In this document: positions 1 to 8,733 of the stretch, piece by piece
Layout of the letters: the number at the start of each line of letters is the position of its first letter
How positions within the stretch are numbered: the stretch's first letter is position 1
DNA from: an uncultured Comamonadaceae bacterium
GTDB taxonomy: Bacteria; Pseudomonadota; Gammaproteobacteria; Burkholderiales; Burkholderiaceae_C
Reading direction: 5' to 3'
Assembly (NCBI GenBank): GCA_937871735.1
Contig: CALMOI010000252.1
Location: forward strand, 1-25,931
Length of the DNA: 25,931 nt
The notes under the pieces: generated by a model
Database searches by the model: none
What the model was told of the DNA's origin: nothing
The model's input: only the letters and a program-made list of their open reading frames with translations
Made by a program: the position numbers and the translations under genes

Positions 1-996
1 ACTTGGCAGCAGGAACAAGATCAAAACATCGGGCTGTGGGCGCTGGACGGCACCACCTTGCGCCCCGGCCCGACCCTGACTGTGCCCACCCGCGCCCACG
101 GGCTGTGGGCCGAGCCCGGCGGCACCGTGCTGGCCGTGGCCCGCCGCCCGGGCGATTGGCTGCTGCGCTGGCACCCCACCACCGGGCAGACCCAGTGGTA
201 CTGGACGCCGGGGGACTGGCGCTTTAACGGCCATGTTGCCGTCAGTGCCGATGGGCAGCGGCTGTGGACCACCGAAACCGACCAAGGCACAGGGCAAGGC
301 CAGATCAGCCTGCGCGATCCGGCGCAACTGGAAACCCGGCAAGTCTGGCCCACCCACGGGCTGGATCCGCACCAGATCGTGGTGCTGCCCACGCCTGTGA
401 ATCAACTGCCTGCGGGAACCTTGATGGTGGCCAACGGCGGCATCCCGACGCGGGCCGAAACCGGGCGACTCAAGCAACGGGGCCAGCAGCGCATGGATCC
501 GTCGCTGGTCGCGCTGGATTCAGCCACCGGGCAACTGCTGGGGCAATGGCGCTTGGACGACGCTGACCTGAGCATCCGCCACATGGTTTGGCAGCCGCAA
601 AGCCGCACTTTGGGCATTGCGCTGCAAGCCGAGCACCCCGCAGCCGAGTGGCAGATCAGCGCCCCGGTGTTGGCGGTCTGGGACGGGCAGCGTTTGCAGG
701 CCGCTACCGGGCAGCCGCCGATGCAGGGCTACGGCGGGGACATTTGCGCGGGCCCGCAGGGCGGATTCATCGTCAGTTGCCCCCGCGCCAACGCACTGGC
801 CTGCTTTGATGCGCAAGGGCGCTGGCAACAGACGATTCCCCTGGAACTGGCCTACGCCCTGGCTGGGCGGGGCGATGGGCAGTGGTGGGCTAGCGGGCGT
901 TCAGCCCTGCTGGGCAGCGCCGCCCCGCAGACGCCGCAGCCCTATCCCCGGCCTATGGCCTTTGACAACCACTGGGTGGTCTGGCCCGACGCCTGA
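1..996 (+). CDS. DUF1513 domain-containing protein (5' partial)
   Basis: The reading frame is open from base 1, so the gene begins upstream of the window; the TTG at 58 is internal, not a start. The visible 331 residues look like a seven-bladed, propeller-type periplasmic protein of the DUF1513 (PF07433) family. Supporting motifs include HGLDPHQIV near residues 120-128, the following LMVANGGIPT segment, a mid-protein SLVALDSATGQLL strand and a C-terminal FDNHWVVW. From family knowledge, DUF1513 proteins often sit at the end of iron-uptake type operons with imelysin-like proteins and a di-haem oxidoreductase. The upstream neighbours are not visible here, so that context is unverified and the function is unknown. 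It converges on glnE with 12 bases between the stop codons. Confidence 0.8.
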   Translation, partial: TWQQEQDQNIGLWALDGTTLRPGPTLTVPTRAHGLWAEPGGTVLAVARRPGDWLLRWHPTTGQTQWYWTPGDWRFNGHVAVSADGQRLWTTETDQGTGQGQISLRDPAQLETRQVWPTHGLDPHQIVVLPTPVNQLPAGTLMVANGGIPTRAETGRLKQRGQQRMDPSLVALDSATGQLLGQWRLDDADLSIRHMVWQPQSRTLGIALQAEHPAAEWQISAPVLAVWDGQRLQAATGQPPMQGYGGDICAGPQGGFIVSCPRANALACFDAQGRWQQTIPLELAYALAGRGDGQWWASGRSALLGSAAPQTPQPYPRPMAFDNHWVVWPDA

Positions 997-1008
997 GCAC
1001 CGAACAGC

Positions 1009-3750
1009 TCAGGTTGCAGGAAAAACCGCCTGCCACAGCGCCATCACCACCGCTTGCTCTGCAACGCAGGTGGCCGGATCGACTTGTGGCGTGACCTCGT
1101 TCAGCCGGGCGTGGTGTTGCAAGCGGCGCAGTTCGCGGTAGGCGTCGGCGGCGGCCAGTCCCACGCCTTGCGGCAGCAGACCAGCGACCTCGGCACGCTG
1201 CATCAGGGCGATGTTGCCGACGTTGTCGGCCAGCGCGGGGTGGGCGGCGGATTGCGACAGCACCAAATACTGCACGGCAAATTCGGCATCGACCATGCCG
1301 CCGGGGCTGTGCTTGACATCGAAACGACCGGCAGGCACGGCGTGGGCGCTGCGCACGCGCTCGCGCATGGTGCGGATTTCGTCCTTCAGGCTGGCGGCAT
1401 CGCGTGGGGCGCTGATCACGGCGGCGCGCACCGCGTCAAAGCGTTGGCGCAGCGCCTCGCTGCCCAACACGAAGCGGGCGCGGGTCATGGCTTGGTGTTC
1501 CCACGTCCAAGCGGTGTTGCTGCCGCGCTGCTGCTGGTAGTCGGCGTAGGCCTGGAAGGTGGTGATGAGCAAGCCGGAGTTGCCGTTGGGCCGCAGCGCG
1601 GTGTCGATCTCGAACAGGTCGCCTTCGCTGGTTTTGACGGTGAGCCAGTTCACCAGCTTGCGCACCAAGGCGGCGTAGCCTTCGGCGGCGCGCTCGTCGC
1701 TGTCTTCGTAGACGAAGACGATGTCGAGGTCGCTGCCGTAACTCAGCTCTTTGCCGCCCAATTTGCCGTAGCCGATGATGGCAAATTGCGGCTCGCTGCG
1801 GTGGCGGTTGCGCAGCCGCTCCCAGCACCATTGGGCGGTGACGCGCAGCACCACGTCGGCCATCGCGCTCAGGTCGTCAGAGACTTGTTCGACGGTGAGC
1901 ACGTTTTCCACGTCACGCGCCAGGGTGCGAAACACTTCGGCGTGGTGGGCGCGGCGCAACAGATTCAGCAGGTTTTCTTCGTCGTCTTCGTTGGTGCTGG
2001 CCAGCGCGGCGCGGCGTGCGTGCAGTTCGCGTTCAAAGCTGGCGGCGTCGAAGCGTTCTTGCAGCAGGGCGGGGCTGGCCAGTTCGTCGATCACGCCGGG
2101 GTGGCGCAGCAAGTAGCGCGCAGGCCAGCGCGCCGTGCCCAGCAAGCGCAGCAGGCGCTCGTGAACGGAGGGGCGCTCAATCAGCATGGCCAAGTAGCTT
2201 TCGCGGCGCAGCAGGGGTTCGATCCAGTCGGCCAGCCGCAGCGCGGCTTCTTCGTCTACCCGGCCATCGCGCAGCCATTGGGCGGTGCGCTGCATCAGGC
2301 GCAGCAGGCGTTCGCGGGCTTCGTCGCGCAGGGCTTGCACTTTGGGGTGCTCGCGCCACAGCGCCAGGCGGTCGTGGAAAGGGCCGCTCAGTTGCGCCAG
2401 CAGCGCGTCCAAGTCGGGCGGGTTGCTTTTGGGGTTGGCTCCGTTGCAGCTTTTGCACGGGCGGCCTTCGCCCAGCAGCTTGTCGAATTCTTGCGCCACC
2501 AGTTCGCGGTGCGTGTCCAGCTCGGTCAAGAACTGGCAGCAGTCGGCCAAGCCCATCGTGCGGGCAATCCACGCCAAGTCGGCGTCGGCGGTGGGCAGGA
2601 TGTGGGTTTGTTGGTCGTCCAGGTACTGAATGCGGTGTTCGACCCGGCGCAAAAACAGGTAGGCGGCGGCCAGCGCGTCGGCGGTGGCTTGCGGCATCAG
2701 GTTGGCGCGGGTCAGGCGCTGCAAGGCATCAAGCGTGGGGCGGGTACGCAGCTCAGGAAACTGGCCGCCGCGCACCACTTGCAGCAGTTGCACGGTGAAT
2801 TCAATTTCGCGGATGCCGCCGCGTGACAGCTTCACGTCGTTGGCGCGCTCGGGGTGTCCGGCGCTGCGCCGGGCGGCGTGTTCGCGGATTTGCCGGTGCA
2901 GCGTGCGCAGCGCGGCAAACACGTTGTAGTCCAAGTAGCGGCGGAACACGAATGGCAGCACAGTCGGCCTGAGCAACTGCGCCGAGCCGCTGTCAATGGC
3001 GTTGCGCGGCGCAATCACCCGGCTCTTGAGCCAGGCAAAGCGTTCCCACTCGCGGCCTTGGACTTGGAAGTACTCCTCCAGCGCCGCCAGCGAGACGGCG
3101 GGCGGGCCGGAGTTGCCGTTGGGGCGCAGCGCCAAATCCACCCGGAACACGAAGCCGTGTTCGGTGGTGTCGCCGATCAAGGTGTAGATCTGGCGCACGG
3201 CGCGGGCAAAGTAGTCGTGGTTGCTGATGCGGCCCCGGCCTTCGGCGTTGCCGGTGGTGTCGCCGTCTTCGTCGTAGACGTAGATCAGGTCGATGTCGCT
3301 AGAGACGTTGAGTTCGCGTGCGCCCAGCTTGCCCATGCCGATCACCCACAGTTGGGCGCGCTGGCCGCTGGCGGTTTGCGGTGCGCCGTGGCGGGCATCA
3401 AGCTCGGCAAAGGCGGCGGTGCAGGCCACGTCGAGGGCAAATTCGGCCAGCTCGGTCACGCCTTGAGTGACCACCGCCAGCGAAGCGTGCTGCTCACAGT
3501 CCAGCGCGATCAGCCGGTGCAACACCAATTGGCGCAACATGCGCAGCGCTGCGCTGGTGTCCGCGCCAGTGGCGCGCAATGCGGCATAAGCCGGGGCCAG
3601 CGTGGCGTGAGTGGGTGGGCCGGGGGGCAGTAGCGACAATTGCGCCGCGTAACGGCGGGCAATGCGCTGAAAAAACCGCGACTCTTCGGCCTGAGGGCCG
3701 CTGATTGCGGTGGTGTTTTGCGTCGAACCTTCGCCAGCACAGCGGGTCAT
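1009..3750 (-). CDS. glnE: Bifunctional glutamine synthetase adenylyltransferase/deadenylase GlnE
   Basis: GlnE attaches AMP to, and removes it from, a tyrosine of glutamine synthetase under PII control, tuning nitrogen assimilation in the cytoplasm. The 913-residue protein has the expected duplicated plan. An N-terminal nucleotidyltransferase domain carries SSDIDLIYVY near residue 150 (deadenylase half). A C-terminal one carries GSDLDIVFVYED near residue 670 (adenylyltransferase half). Each is followed by an RPNGNSG motif and a G-GG-(I/V)-EF motif (RGGIREIEF; PGGMVDAEF). The frame stays open upstream to 4065, but that extension is antisense to yhdP and lacks family character. The ATG at 3750 has an AGGA four bases upstream and gives the usual family length, so I chose it. 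It is divergent from yhdP with only 25 bases between start codons, so at least one promoter must lie inside the opposite gene. Confidence 0.95.
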   Translation of the reverse strand: MTRCAGEGSTQNTTAISGPQAEESRFFQRIARRYAAQLSLLPPGPPTHATLAPAYAALRATGADTSAALRMLRQLVLHRLIALDCEQHASLAVVTQGVTELAEFALDVACTAAFAELDARHGAPQTASGQRAQLWVIGMGKLGARELNVSSDIDLIYVYDEDGDTTGNAEGRGRISNHDYFARAVRQIYTLIGDTTEHGFVFRVDLALRPNGNSGPPAVSLAALEEYFQVQGREWERFAWLKSRVIAPRNAIDSGSAQLLRPTVLPFVFRRYLDYNVFAALRTLHRQIREHAARRSAGHPERANDVKLSRGGIREIEFTVQLLQVVRGGQFPELRTRPTLDALQRLTRANLMPQATADALAAAYLFLRRVEHRIQYLDDQQTHILPTADADLAWIARTMGLADCCQFLTELDTHRELVAQEFDKLLGEGRPCKSCNGANPKSNPPDLDALLAQLSGPFHDRLALWREHPKVQALRDEARERLLRLMQRTAQWLRDGRVDEEAALRLADWIEPLLRRESYLAMLIERPSVHERLLRLLGTARWPARYLLRHPGVIDELASPALLQERFDAASFERELHARRAALASTNEDDEENLLNLLRRAHHAEVFRTLARDVENVLTVEQVSDDLSAMADVVLRVTAQWCWERLRNRHRSEPQFAIIGYGKLGGKELSYGSDLDIVFVYEDSDERAAEGYAALVRKLVNWLTVKTSEGDLFEIDTALRPNGNSGLLITTFQAYADYQQQRGSNTAWTWEHQAMTRARFVLGSEALRQRFDAVRAAVISAPRDAASLKDEIRTMRERVRSAHAVPAGRFDVKHSPGGMVDAEFAVQYLVLSQSAAHPALADNVGNIALMQRAEVAGLLPQGVGLAAADAYRELRRLQHHARLNEVTPQVDPATCVAEQAVVMALWQAVFPAT

Positions 3751-3775
3751 AATTCCTGCCACTTCCAAGTCACCA

Positions 3776-6700
3776 ATGAACGAACCGACTGCACACCCCT
3801 CACGTTTGCTACGAGCCTCAGCTTGGGCGATGCGATGGCTGCTGCGATTTTTGCTGGCAGTGCTGCTGGTCTTTGGGGCGGTGGGGGGGGCGCTCCATTT
3901 TTGGATTGTGCCGCGAATCGCAGATTTCCGTCCGCAGCTCGAATCCTTGTCCAGCCGAGCGCTGGGGGTGCCGGTGCGGGTCGGCGACATCACCGCGCAG
4001 TCCAATGGTTGGATCCCCTCACTGGAGTTGAGCGAGGTGCAACTGCTTGACGCGCAAGGCCACACCGCACTGAGCTTGCCGCGTGTGTTGGTGGCCTTGT
4101 CGGTGTCGTCGCTGCTGCGGCGTGGTTTTGAGCAGCTCTACATCGACCAGCCTTTGCTGGAAGTGCGCCGTACCGCCAAGGGCAAGCTGCTGGTGGCGGG
4201 GCTGGATTTTTCAGCGGCGGAGTCGGGCGGCGACTCGGCGGCGGCAGACTGGTTTTTTGCGCAGCGCGAGTTTGTGATTCGGGGCGGCACCGTGCGCTGG
4301 GTGGACGAGCTGCGTCGCCCCAACGCCAGCGCGCCGCCCGCGCCGCTGGAGCTGAGCCAAGTCGATGTGGTGCTGCGCAACCGCCTGCGCCGCCATGAGA
4401 TGCGCCTGGATGCCACGCCGCCGCCCGGTTGGGGTCAGCGGTTTCAGGTGCAAGGGCAGTTTCGCAGGCCGCTGCTGTCAGGCCACGCCGGGCGCTTTGA
4501 CGATTGGAGCGGCCAGCTCTTTGCCGACTTGGCGCAGGTCGATGTGTCGGCGCTGCGCCGCTACGTCAACTTGGGCACCGGGGTGAATTTGAGCGCCGGG
4601 CGCGGTGCGCTGCGGGCGTGGGTCGATATCAAGCGGGGAGACTTCACGGGCGGCGTGCTGGATGTGGCGCTCACCCAAGTCACCGCCACGCTGGGGCCGG
4701 GGTTGAATCCGCTGGGTTTGAAGTCGCTGACCGGGCGCATCAGCGGGCAGGAGCAAGGCGATGGCTTGGCGCTGCAAACCGAGCGCCTGCAATTCCAAAC
4801 CCCGGCAGGCTTGCGCTGGCCGGGCGGCAACGTGGCGCTGACCACCACGCCCGGCGCAGCGGGCGCACCCGCTCGCGGCGAGTTGCTGGCCGACAAACTG
4901 GACTTGGCCGCGCTGGCGCAAATCGCCAGCAGCTTGCCACTGGGCAGCACCACCCACAGCTTGCTGGTCGATCACCCGGTGCAAGGCTTGGTCGAAAAGC
5001 TGCAAGCGCGCTGGCAAGGCCCAGTGCAAGCACCGCAGCGTTACGAGTTGAGCGCACGTGTCAGTGGTTTGGCCGTGGCTTCGCAACCCGCGCCGCCGCT
5101 GCCCGCCCACAGTCCGCCGCCCATTGATCCGCCTTTGGGCACGCCGGGCGTGCGCGGTGCCACGGTGGACGTGAACTTGAACCAAGACGGCGGCAAGCTG
5201 CAATTGAACATCGCCCACGGCGCGTTGGAATTTCCCGGCGTGTTTGAAGACCCCAACTTGCTGTTTGACCGCCTGAGCCTGGACGCGCAGTGGCAAATCC
5301 AAGGCCAGAACATCGTGGTGCCCAAGTTCAGCACCCGCTTTGCCAATGCCGACACCGAAGGCGAACTCAGCGGCAGTTGGCGCACCAGCGACCCCGCCCG
5401 CGCCGCCAGTGGCTCGCGCTTTCCTGGCGAAATCGACGCCCAAGGCCGCCTGAGCCGTGGCGACGGCGCACGGGTTTACCGCTATCTGCCGCTGACCATT
5501 CCCGCTGACACCCGCCACTACCTGCGCGACGCGGTCAGCAAAGGCCAAATCAGCGACATGACGGTGCGACTCAAAGGCGATTTGTACAAAGTGCCCTACG
5601 CGCCACCGTTTCAGGGCGAATTTCGGTTTTCGGGCAAGGTGCGCAACGCCACCTATGCCTACGTGCCGCCCAGCATCCAGCCCCCCGGCCAGCCGCCGTG
5701 GCCGGTGCTGACCGATCTGAGCGGCGAGCTGCTGATTGACCGCGCCACCCTCAAAGTCACCGGTGCCAGCGCCAAGTTGCAAGGCGTGCCCGGTGTGGTG
5801 ATCAGCCGCGCCGACGCGCAAATCCCCGATCTGATGAGCAACACCACGGTGCGCGTGCAAGTCGATGCCAAAGGCCCGCTGGCCCAAGTGCTGGGCGTGG
5901 TCAACCAGTCGCCGCTGGGCGCGATGATTGGTGGCGCGCTGACCACCGCGACAGCGACTGGCGATGCCAGCTACCGCCTCGGGCTGAACCTGCCGCTGCA
6001 CGACATCAACACTTCCAAGGTGCAAGGCAGCGTGCAGTTGATGGGCAATGACATTCGCATCACCCCGGCGGCTCCGCTGCTGGCGCAATCACGCGGGGTG
6101 GTGACGTTCACCGAATCGGGCTTTGGCTTGACGGGCACGCAAGCGCAAATGATGGGCGGCGAGGTGCATCTGGAAGGCGGCATGCGCGGCGGCCCGGTCA
6201 GCCCCGGCACGCCCTCGGTGTTGGTGCGGGCGCAAGGCCAGTTCACCGCCGACGGCCTGCGACAAGCGCCCGAGCTGGGCTTGCCCGCGCTGCTGGCGCA
6301 GTACGCCAGCGGCGGGGCGGCTTACAGCGCGGTGCTGGGTTTTCGGCGCGGCGTGGCTGAGTTGACGGTGAACAGCAACCTGCAAGGTGTGGCGCTGAAC
6401 CTGCCCGCCCCGCTGACCAAAACCGCCAACAGCGTGCTGCCACTGCACTTTGACAACGCCTTGCTGCCCGAGTCGCTGGCCACCTTGCCCAACGGGGCCG
6501 AACCGCCGCTGCACGAGCGCTTGCAAGTCGAGCTGGGCAGCCTGGGGCGTGTGATGTATGTGCGTGACTTGAGCGGGGCCGAGCCGCGCGTGCTGCGCGG
6601 CAGCATCGCCGTCGGCTTGGGCGTGGACGAATCGGTGTCGCTGCCCGAGCGCGGCGTGGCCGCCAACGTCCGTCAACCTTTGCTGAATGCCGATGCGTGG

Positions 6701-7900
6701 GACGAAGTGGTGAACCAACTCACCAGCCACATCCCAGCCCGTCACACGGCGACCGGCGCGGCGGTTGCGGCGCAAAGTTACTTGCCTTCCACCTTCGCCG
6801 TGCGCACTGATGAGTTGATCGCGGGTGGCCGCCAGCTCCAGCATGTGCTGATGGGCGGCACCCGCGACGGCTTGAACTGGCGCGCTAACATCCAAGCCGA
6901 CCAGCTCAACGGCTATGTGGATTACAGCCAGCCCGTGGGCAACAACGCCGGGCGGGTCTATGCCCGGCTGGCGCGATTGCGGCTCGAACCCAGCGCCGCC
7001 GCCGAGGTGGAAGACCTGCTCGACCAGCAGCCCGCTGCCATTCCCGCCCTCGACATCGTGGTCGACGACTTTGAGCTGCGCGGCAAAAAGTTAGGCCGGG
7101 TTGAAGTCGAAGCCAGCAACTCCGGCGGTGGCGTGCGCGAATGGCGGCTGAGCAAGTTCAACATCTCGTCGCCCGAAGCGCAGTTGACCGCCACAGGCCG
7201 CTGGGCCGCCCCCGCAGGCACGGCCCGCAGCGCCCCCAACCCGCGCCGCACGGTGATGGACTTCAAGCTCGACATCCACGATGCCGGGGCGTTGCTGACG
7301 CGCATGGGCATGAAAGACGTGGTGCGCCGAGGCCAAGGCCAGATCACCGGGGAGGTCACCTGGGTGGGGTCGCCGCTGTCGCCGGACGTGCCTTCGCTGG
7401 GCGGACAAGTCCACGTCGATGTGGCGACCGGCCAGTTCCTCAAAGCCGACCCCGGTTTGGCCAAGCTGCTGGGCGTGTTGAGCCTGCAAGCCTTGCCTCG
7501 GCGGCTGACGCTGGATTTTCGCGACGTGTTCAGCGCCGGGTTCTCGTTTGACTTGGTGCGCGGCGACGTGAGCATTGCCCAAGGCGTGGCCAGCACGCAC
7601 AACCTGCAAATGCAAGGCGTGAACGCCGCCGTGCTGATGGAGGGGCAAGCCGACATCGCCCATGAAACGCAACACCTGCGCGTGGTGGTGGTGCCCGAGA
7701 TCAACGCGGGCACGGCCTCGCTGGTGGCGACAGTCGTCAACCCCGCTGTGGGCTTGGGCACGATGCTGGCGCAACTGTTTTTGCGCCGCCCGCTGATGCA
7801 AGCCACCACCCAGGTTTTTGAAATCAATGGCCCTTGGGCCGACCCGCACATCACCAAAGTGATTGCGCCCCCAGCTTCTGCCGAAAGGACTGCCCCATGA
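3776..7900 (+). CDS. yhdP: YhdP family AsmA-like inner-membrane protein
   Basis: YhdP/TamB-type proteins are very long, inner-membrane-anchored periplasmic proteins thought to bridge the envelope and carry phospholipids to the outer membrane. This 1374-residue protein has a basic N-terminus and one transmembrane segment at about residues 20-44 (LLRFLLAVLLVFGAVGG). A long beta-rich periplasmic body follows, with DUF3971-like central parts and an AsmA-like C-terminal domain (GQITGEVTWVGSP to AQLFLRRPLMQA). The frame is open from 3710, but ATG 3776 immediately precedes the hydrophilic-then-hydrophobic leader. No strong ribosome binding site is visible. A CATAAT hexamer at 3748-3753, overlapping the glnE start codon, could serve as a -10 element, but no good -35 matches it. 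The stop overlaps the nitrilase start (ATGA), which suggests translational coupling. Confidence 0.9.
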   Translation: MNEPTAHPSRLLRASAWAMRWLLRFLLAVLLVFGAVGGALHFWIVPRIADFRPQLESLSSRALGVPVRVGDITAQSNGWIPSLELSEVQLLDAQGHTALSLPRVLVALSVSSLLRRGFEQLYIDQPLLEVRRTAKGKLLVAGLDFSAAESGGDSAAADWFFAQREFVIRGGTVRWVDELRRPNASAPPAPLELSQVDVVLRNRLRRHEMRLDATPPPGWGQRFQVQGQFRRPLLSGHAGRFDDWSGQLFADLAQVDVSALRRYVNLGTGVNLSAGRGALRAWVDIKRGDFTGGVLDVALTQVTATLGPGLNPLGLKSLTGRISGQEQGDGLALQTERLQFQTPAGLRWPGGNVALTTTPGAAGAPARGELLADKLDLAALAQIASSLPLGSTTHSLLVDHPVQGLVEKLQARWQGPVQAPQRYELSARVSGLAVASQPAPPLPAHSPPPIDPPLGTPGVRGATVDVNLNQDGGKLQLNIAHGALEFPGVFEDPNLLFDRLSLDAQWQIQGQNIVVPKFSTRFANADTEGELSGSWRTSDPARAASGSRFPGEIDAQGRLSRGDGARVYRYLPLTIPADTRHYLRDAVSKGQISDMTVRLKGDLYKVPYAPPFQGEFRFSGKVRNATYAYVPPSIQPPGQPPWPVLTDLSGELLIDRATLKVTGASAKLQGVPGVVISRADAQIPDLMSNTTVRVQVDAKGPLAQVLGVVNQSPLGAMIGGALTTATATGDASYRLGLNLPLHDINTSKVQGSVQLMGNDIRITPAAPLLAQSRGVVTFTESGFGLTGTQAQMMGGEVHLEGGMRGGPVSPGTPSVLVRAQGQFTADGLRQAPELGLPALLAQYASGGAAYSAVLGFRRGVAELTVNSNLQGVALNLPAPLTKTANSVLPLHFDNALLPESLATLPNGAEPPLHERLQVELGSLGRVMYVRDLSGAEPRVLRGSIAVGLGVDESVSLPERGVAANVRQPLLNADAWDEVVNQLTSHIPARHTATGAAVAAQSYLPSTFAVRTDELIAGGRQLQHVLMGGTRDGLNWRANIQADQLNGYVDYSQPVGNNAGRVYARLARLRLEPSAAAEVEDLLDQQPAAIPALDIVVDDFELRGKKLGRVEVEASNSGGGVREWRLSKFNISSPEAQLTATGRWAAPAGTARSAPNPRRTVMDFKLDIHDAGALLTRMGMKDVVRRGQGQITGEVTWVGSPLSPDVPSLGGQVHVDVATGQFLKADPGLAKLLGVLSLQALPRRLTLDFRDVFSAGFSFDLVRGDVSIAQGVASTHNLQMQGVNAAVLMEGQADIAHETQHLRVVVVPEINAGTASLVATVVNPAVGLGTMLAQLFLRRPLMQATTQVFEINGPWADPHITKVIAPPASAERTAP

Positions 7901-8733
7901 AAGTTGCCGCCCTGCAAATGATCTCCGGCCCCAGCGTGGAGGCCAACCTCGCCCACGCCCACGCCTTGCTGCGCCAAGCCGCCGCGCAAGGCGCTGAACT
8001 GGCGGTGCTGCCCGAGTACTTTTGCCTGCTGGGCCAGCGCGACACTGACAAATTGGCGATCCAAGAGCCCTACGGCCACGGCCCGATCCAGCAGTTTTTG
8101 GCCGATGCGGCGCGTGAACTGGGGTTGTGGATTGTGGGCGGCACACTACCGCTCAGCACTGGCGATGCCTTGGCGGCGGGCACGCCCGGCGAGCGCGTCT
8201 ACAACAGCGTGCTGGTGTTTGACCCGCAAGGCCAGTGCCGCGCCCGCTACGACAAGATGCATCTGTTTTGCTTTGACAATGGCCGCGAGCGCTATGACGA
8301 GGCCCGCGCCCTGCGCCCCGGCAGCGCGCCCTCGCTGTTTGAACTGCCCTCGCGCGATGGGCACACTTGGCGCATCGGGCTGTCGGTGTGCTACGACCTG
8401 CGCTTTCCTGAGCTGTACCGCCACTACGCCGCGCAAGGGGCGGACTTGCTGCTGGTGCCCGCCGCCTTCACCTACACCACTGGACTGGCGCATTGGGAGC
8501 TGCTGCTGCGCGCCCGCGCCATTGAAAACTTGGCTTGCGTGTTGGCCTCGGCCCAAGGTGGCACGCACGACAATGGCCGCCGCACCTGGGGCCAAAGCAT
8601 CGTGATTGACGCTTGGGGCACCGTCTTGAACCAATGCCCCGAAGGCGAAGCTGTGGTGCTGGCCGACGTGGACGCGGCCCAAGTCGCCGCTTGCCGCCTG
8701 CAATTGCCCGCCCTGTCACACCGCGTGCTGTGA
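7897..8733 (+). CDS. Carbon-nitrogen hydrolase family protein (Nit-type amidase)
   Basis: A 278-residue nitrilase-superfamily hydrolase. The catalytic triad is visible: Glu40 (LPEYF), Lys120 (RYDKMHLF) and Cys165 (SVCYDLRFPELYR). The CYDLRFPELYR signature and the FCFDNGRERYDE segment are typical of the Nit1/Nit2 branch, whose members hydrolyse deaminated glutathione or omega-amides such as 2-oxoglutaramate as metabolite repair enzymes. The exact substrate cannot be read from the sequence. The frame is open upstream to 7834, but ATG 7897 has a GAAAGGA ribosome binding site and a 4-base overlap with the yhdP stop. Its own stop overlaps the next gene's start by one base (TGATG). A nit gene behind yhdP-type genes is, from memory, a common beta-proteobacterial arrangement. 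Confidence 0.92.
   Translation: MKVAALQMISGPSVEANLAHAHALLRQAAAQGAELAVLPEYFCLLGQRDTDKLAIQEPYGHGPIQQFLADAARELGLWIVGGTLPLSTGDALAAGTPGERVYNSVLVFDPQGQCRARYDKMHLFCFDNGRERYDEARALRPGSAPSLFELPSRDGHTWRIGLSVCYDLRFPELYRHYAAQGADLLLVPAAFTYTTGLAHWELLLRARAIENLACVLASAQGGTHDNGRRTWGQSIVIDAWGTVLNQCPEGEAVVLADVDAAQVAACRLQLPALSHRVL

Noticed and set aside
1054..2826. 590-codon open frame on the plus strand
   Set aside because: It lies entirely opposite glnE, whose motifs are unambiguous. The predicted protein is Gly/Ala/Gln/Val-rich without domains, as expected for antisense frames in GC-rich DNA.
4478..6088. 536-codon open frame on the minus strand
   Set aside because: It is opposite yhdP and has low-complexity Arg/Gln/Ala/His content and no recognisable domain.
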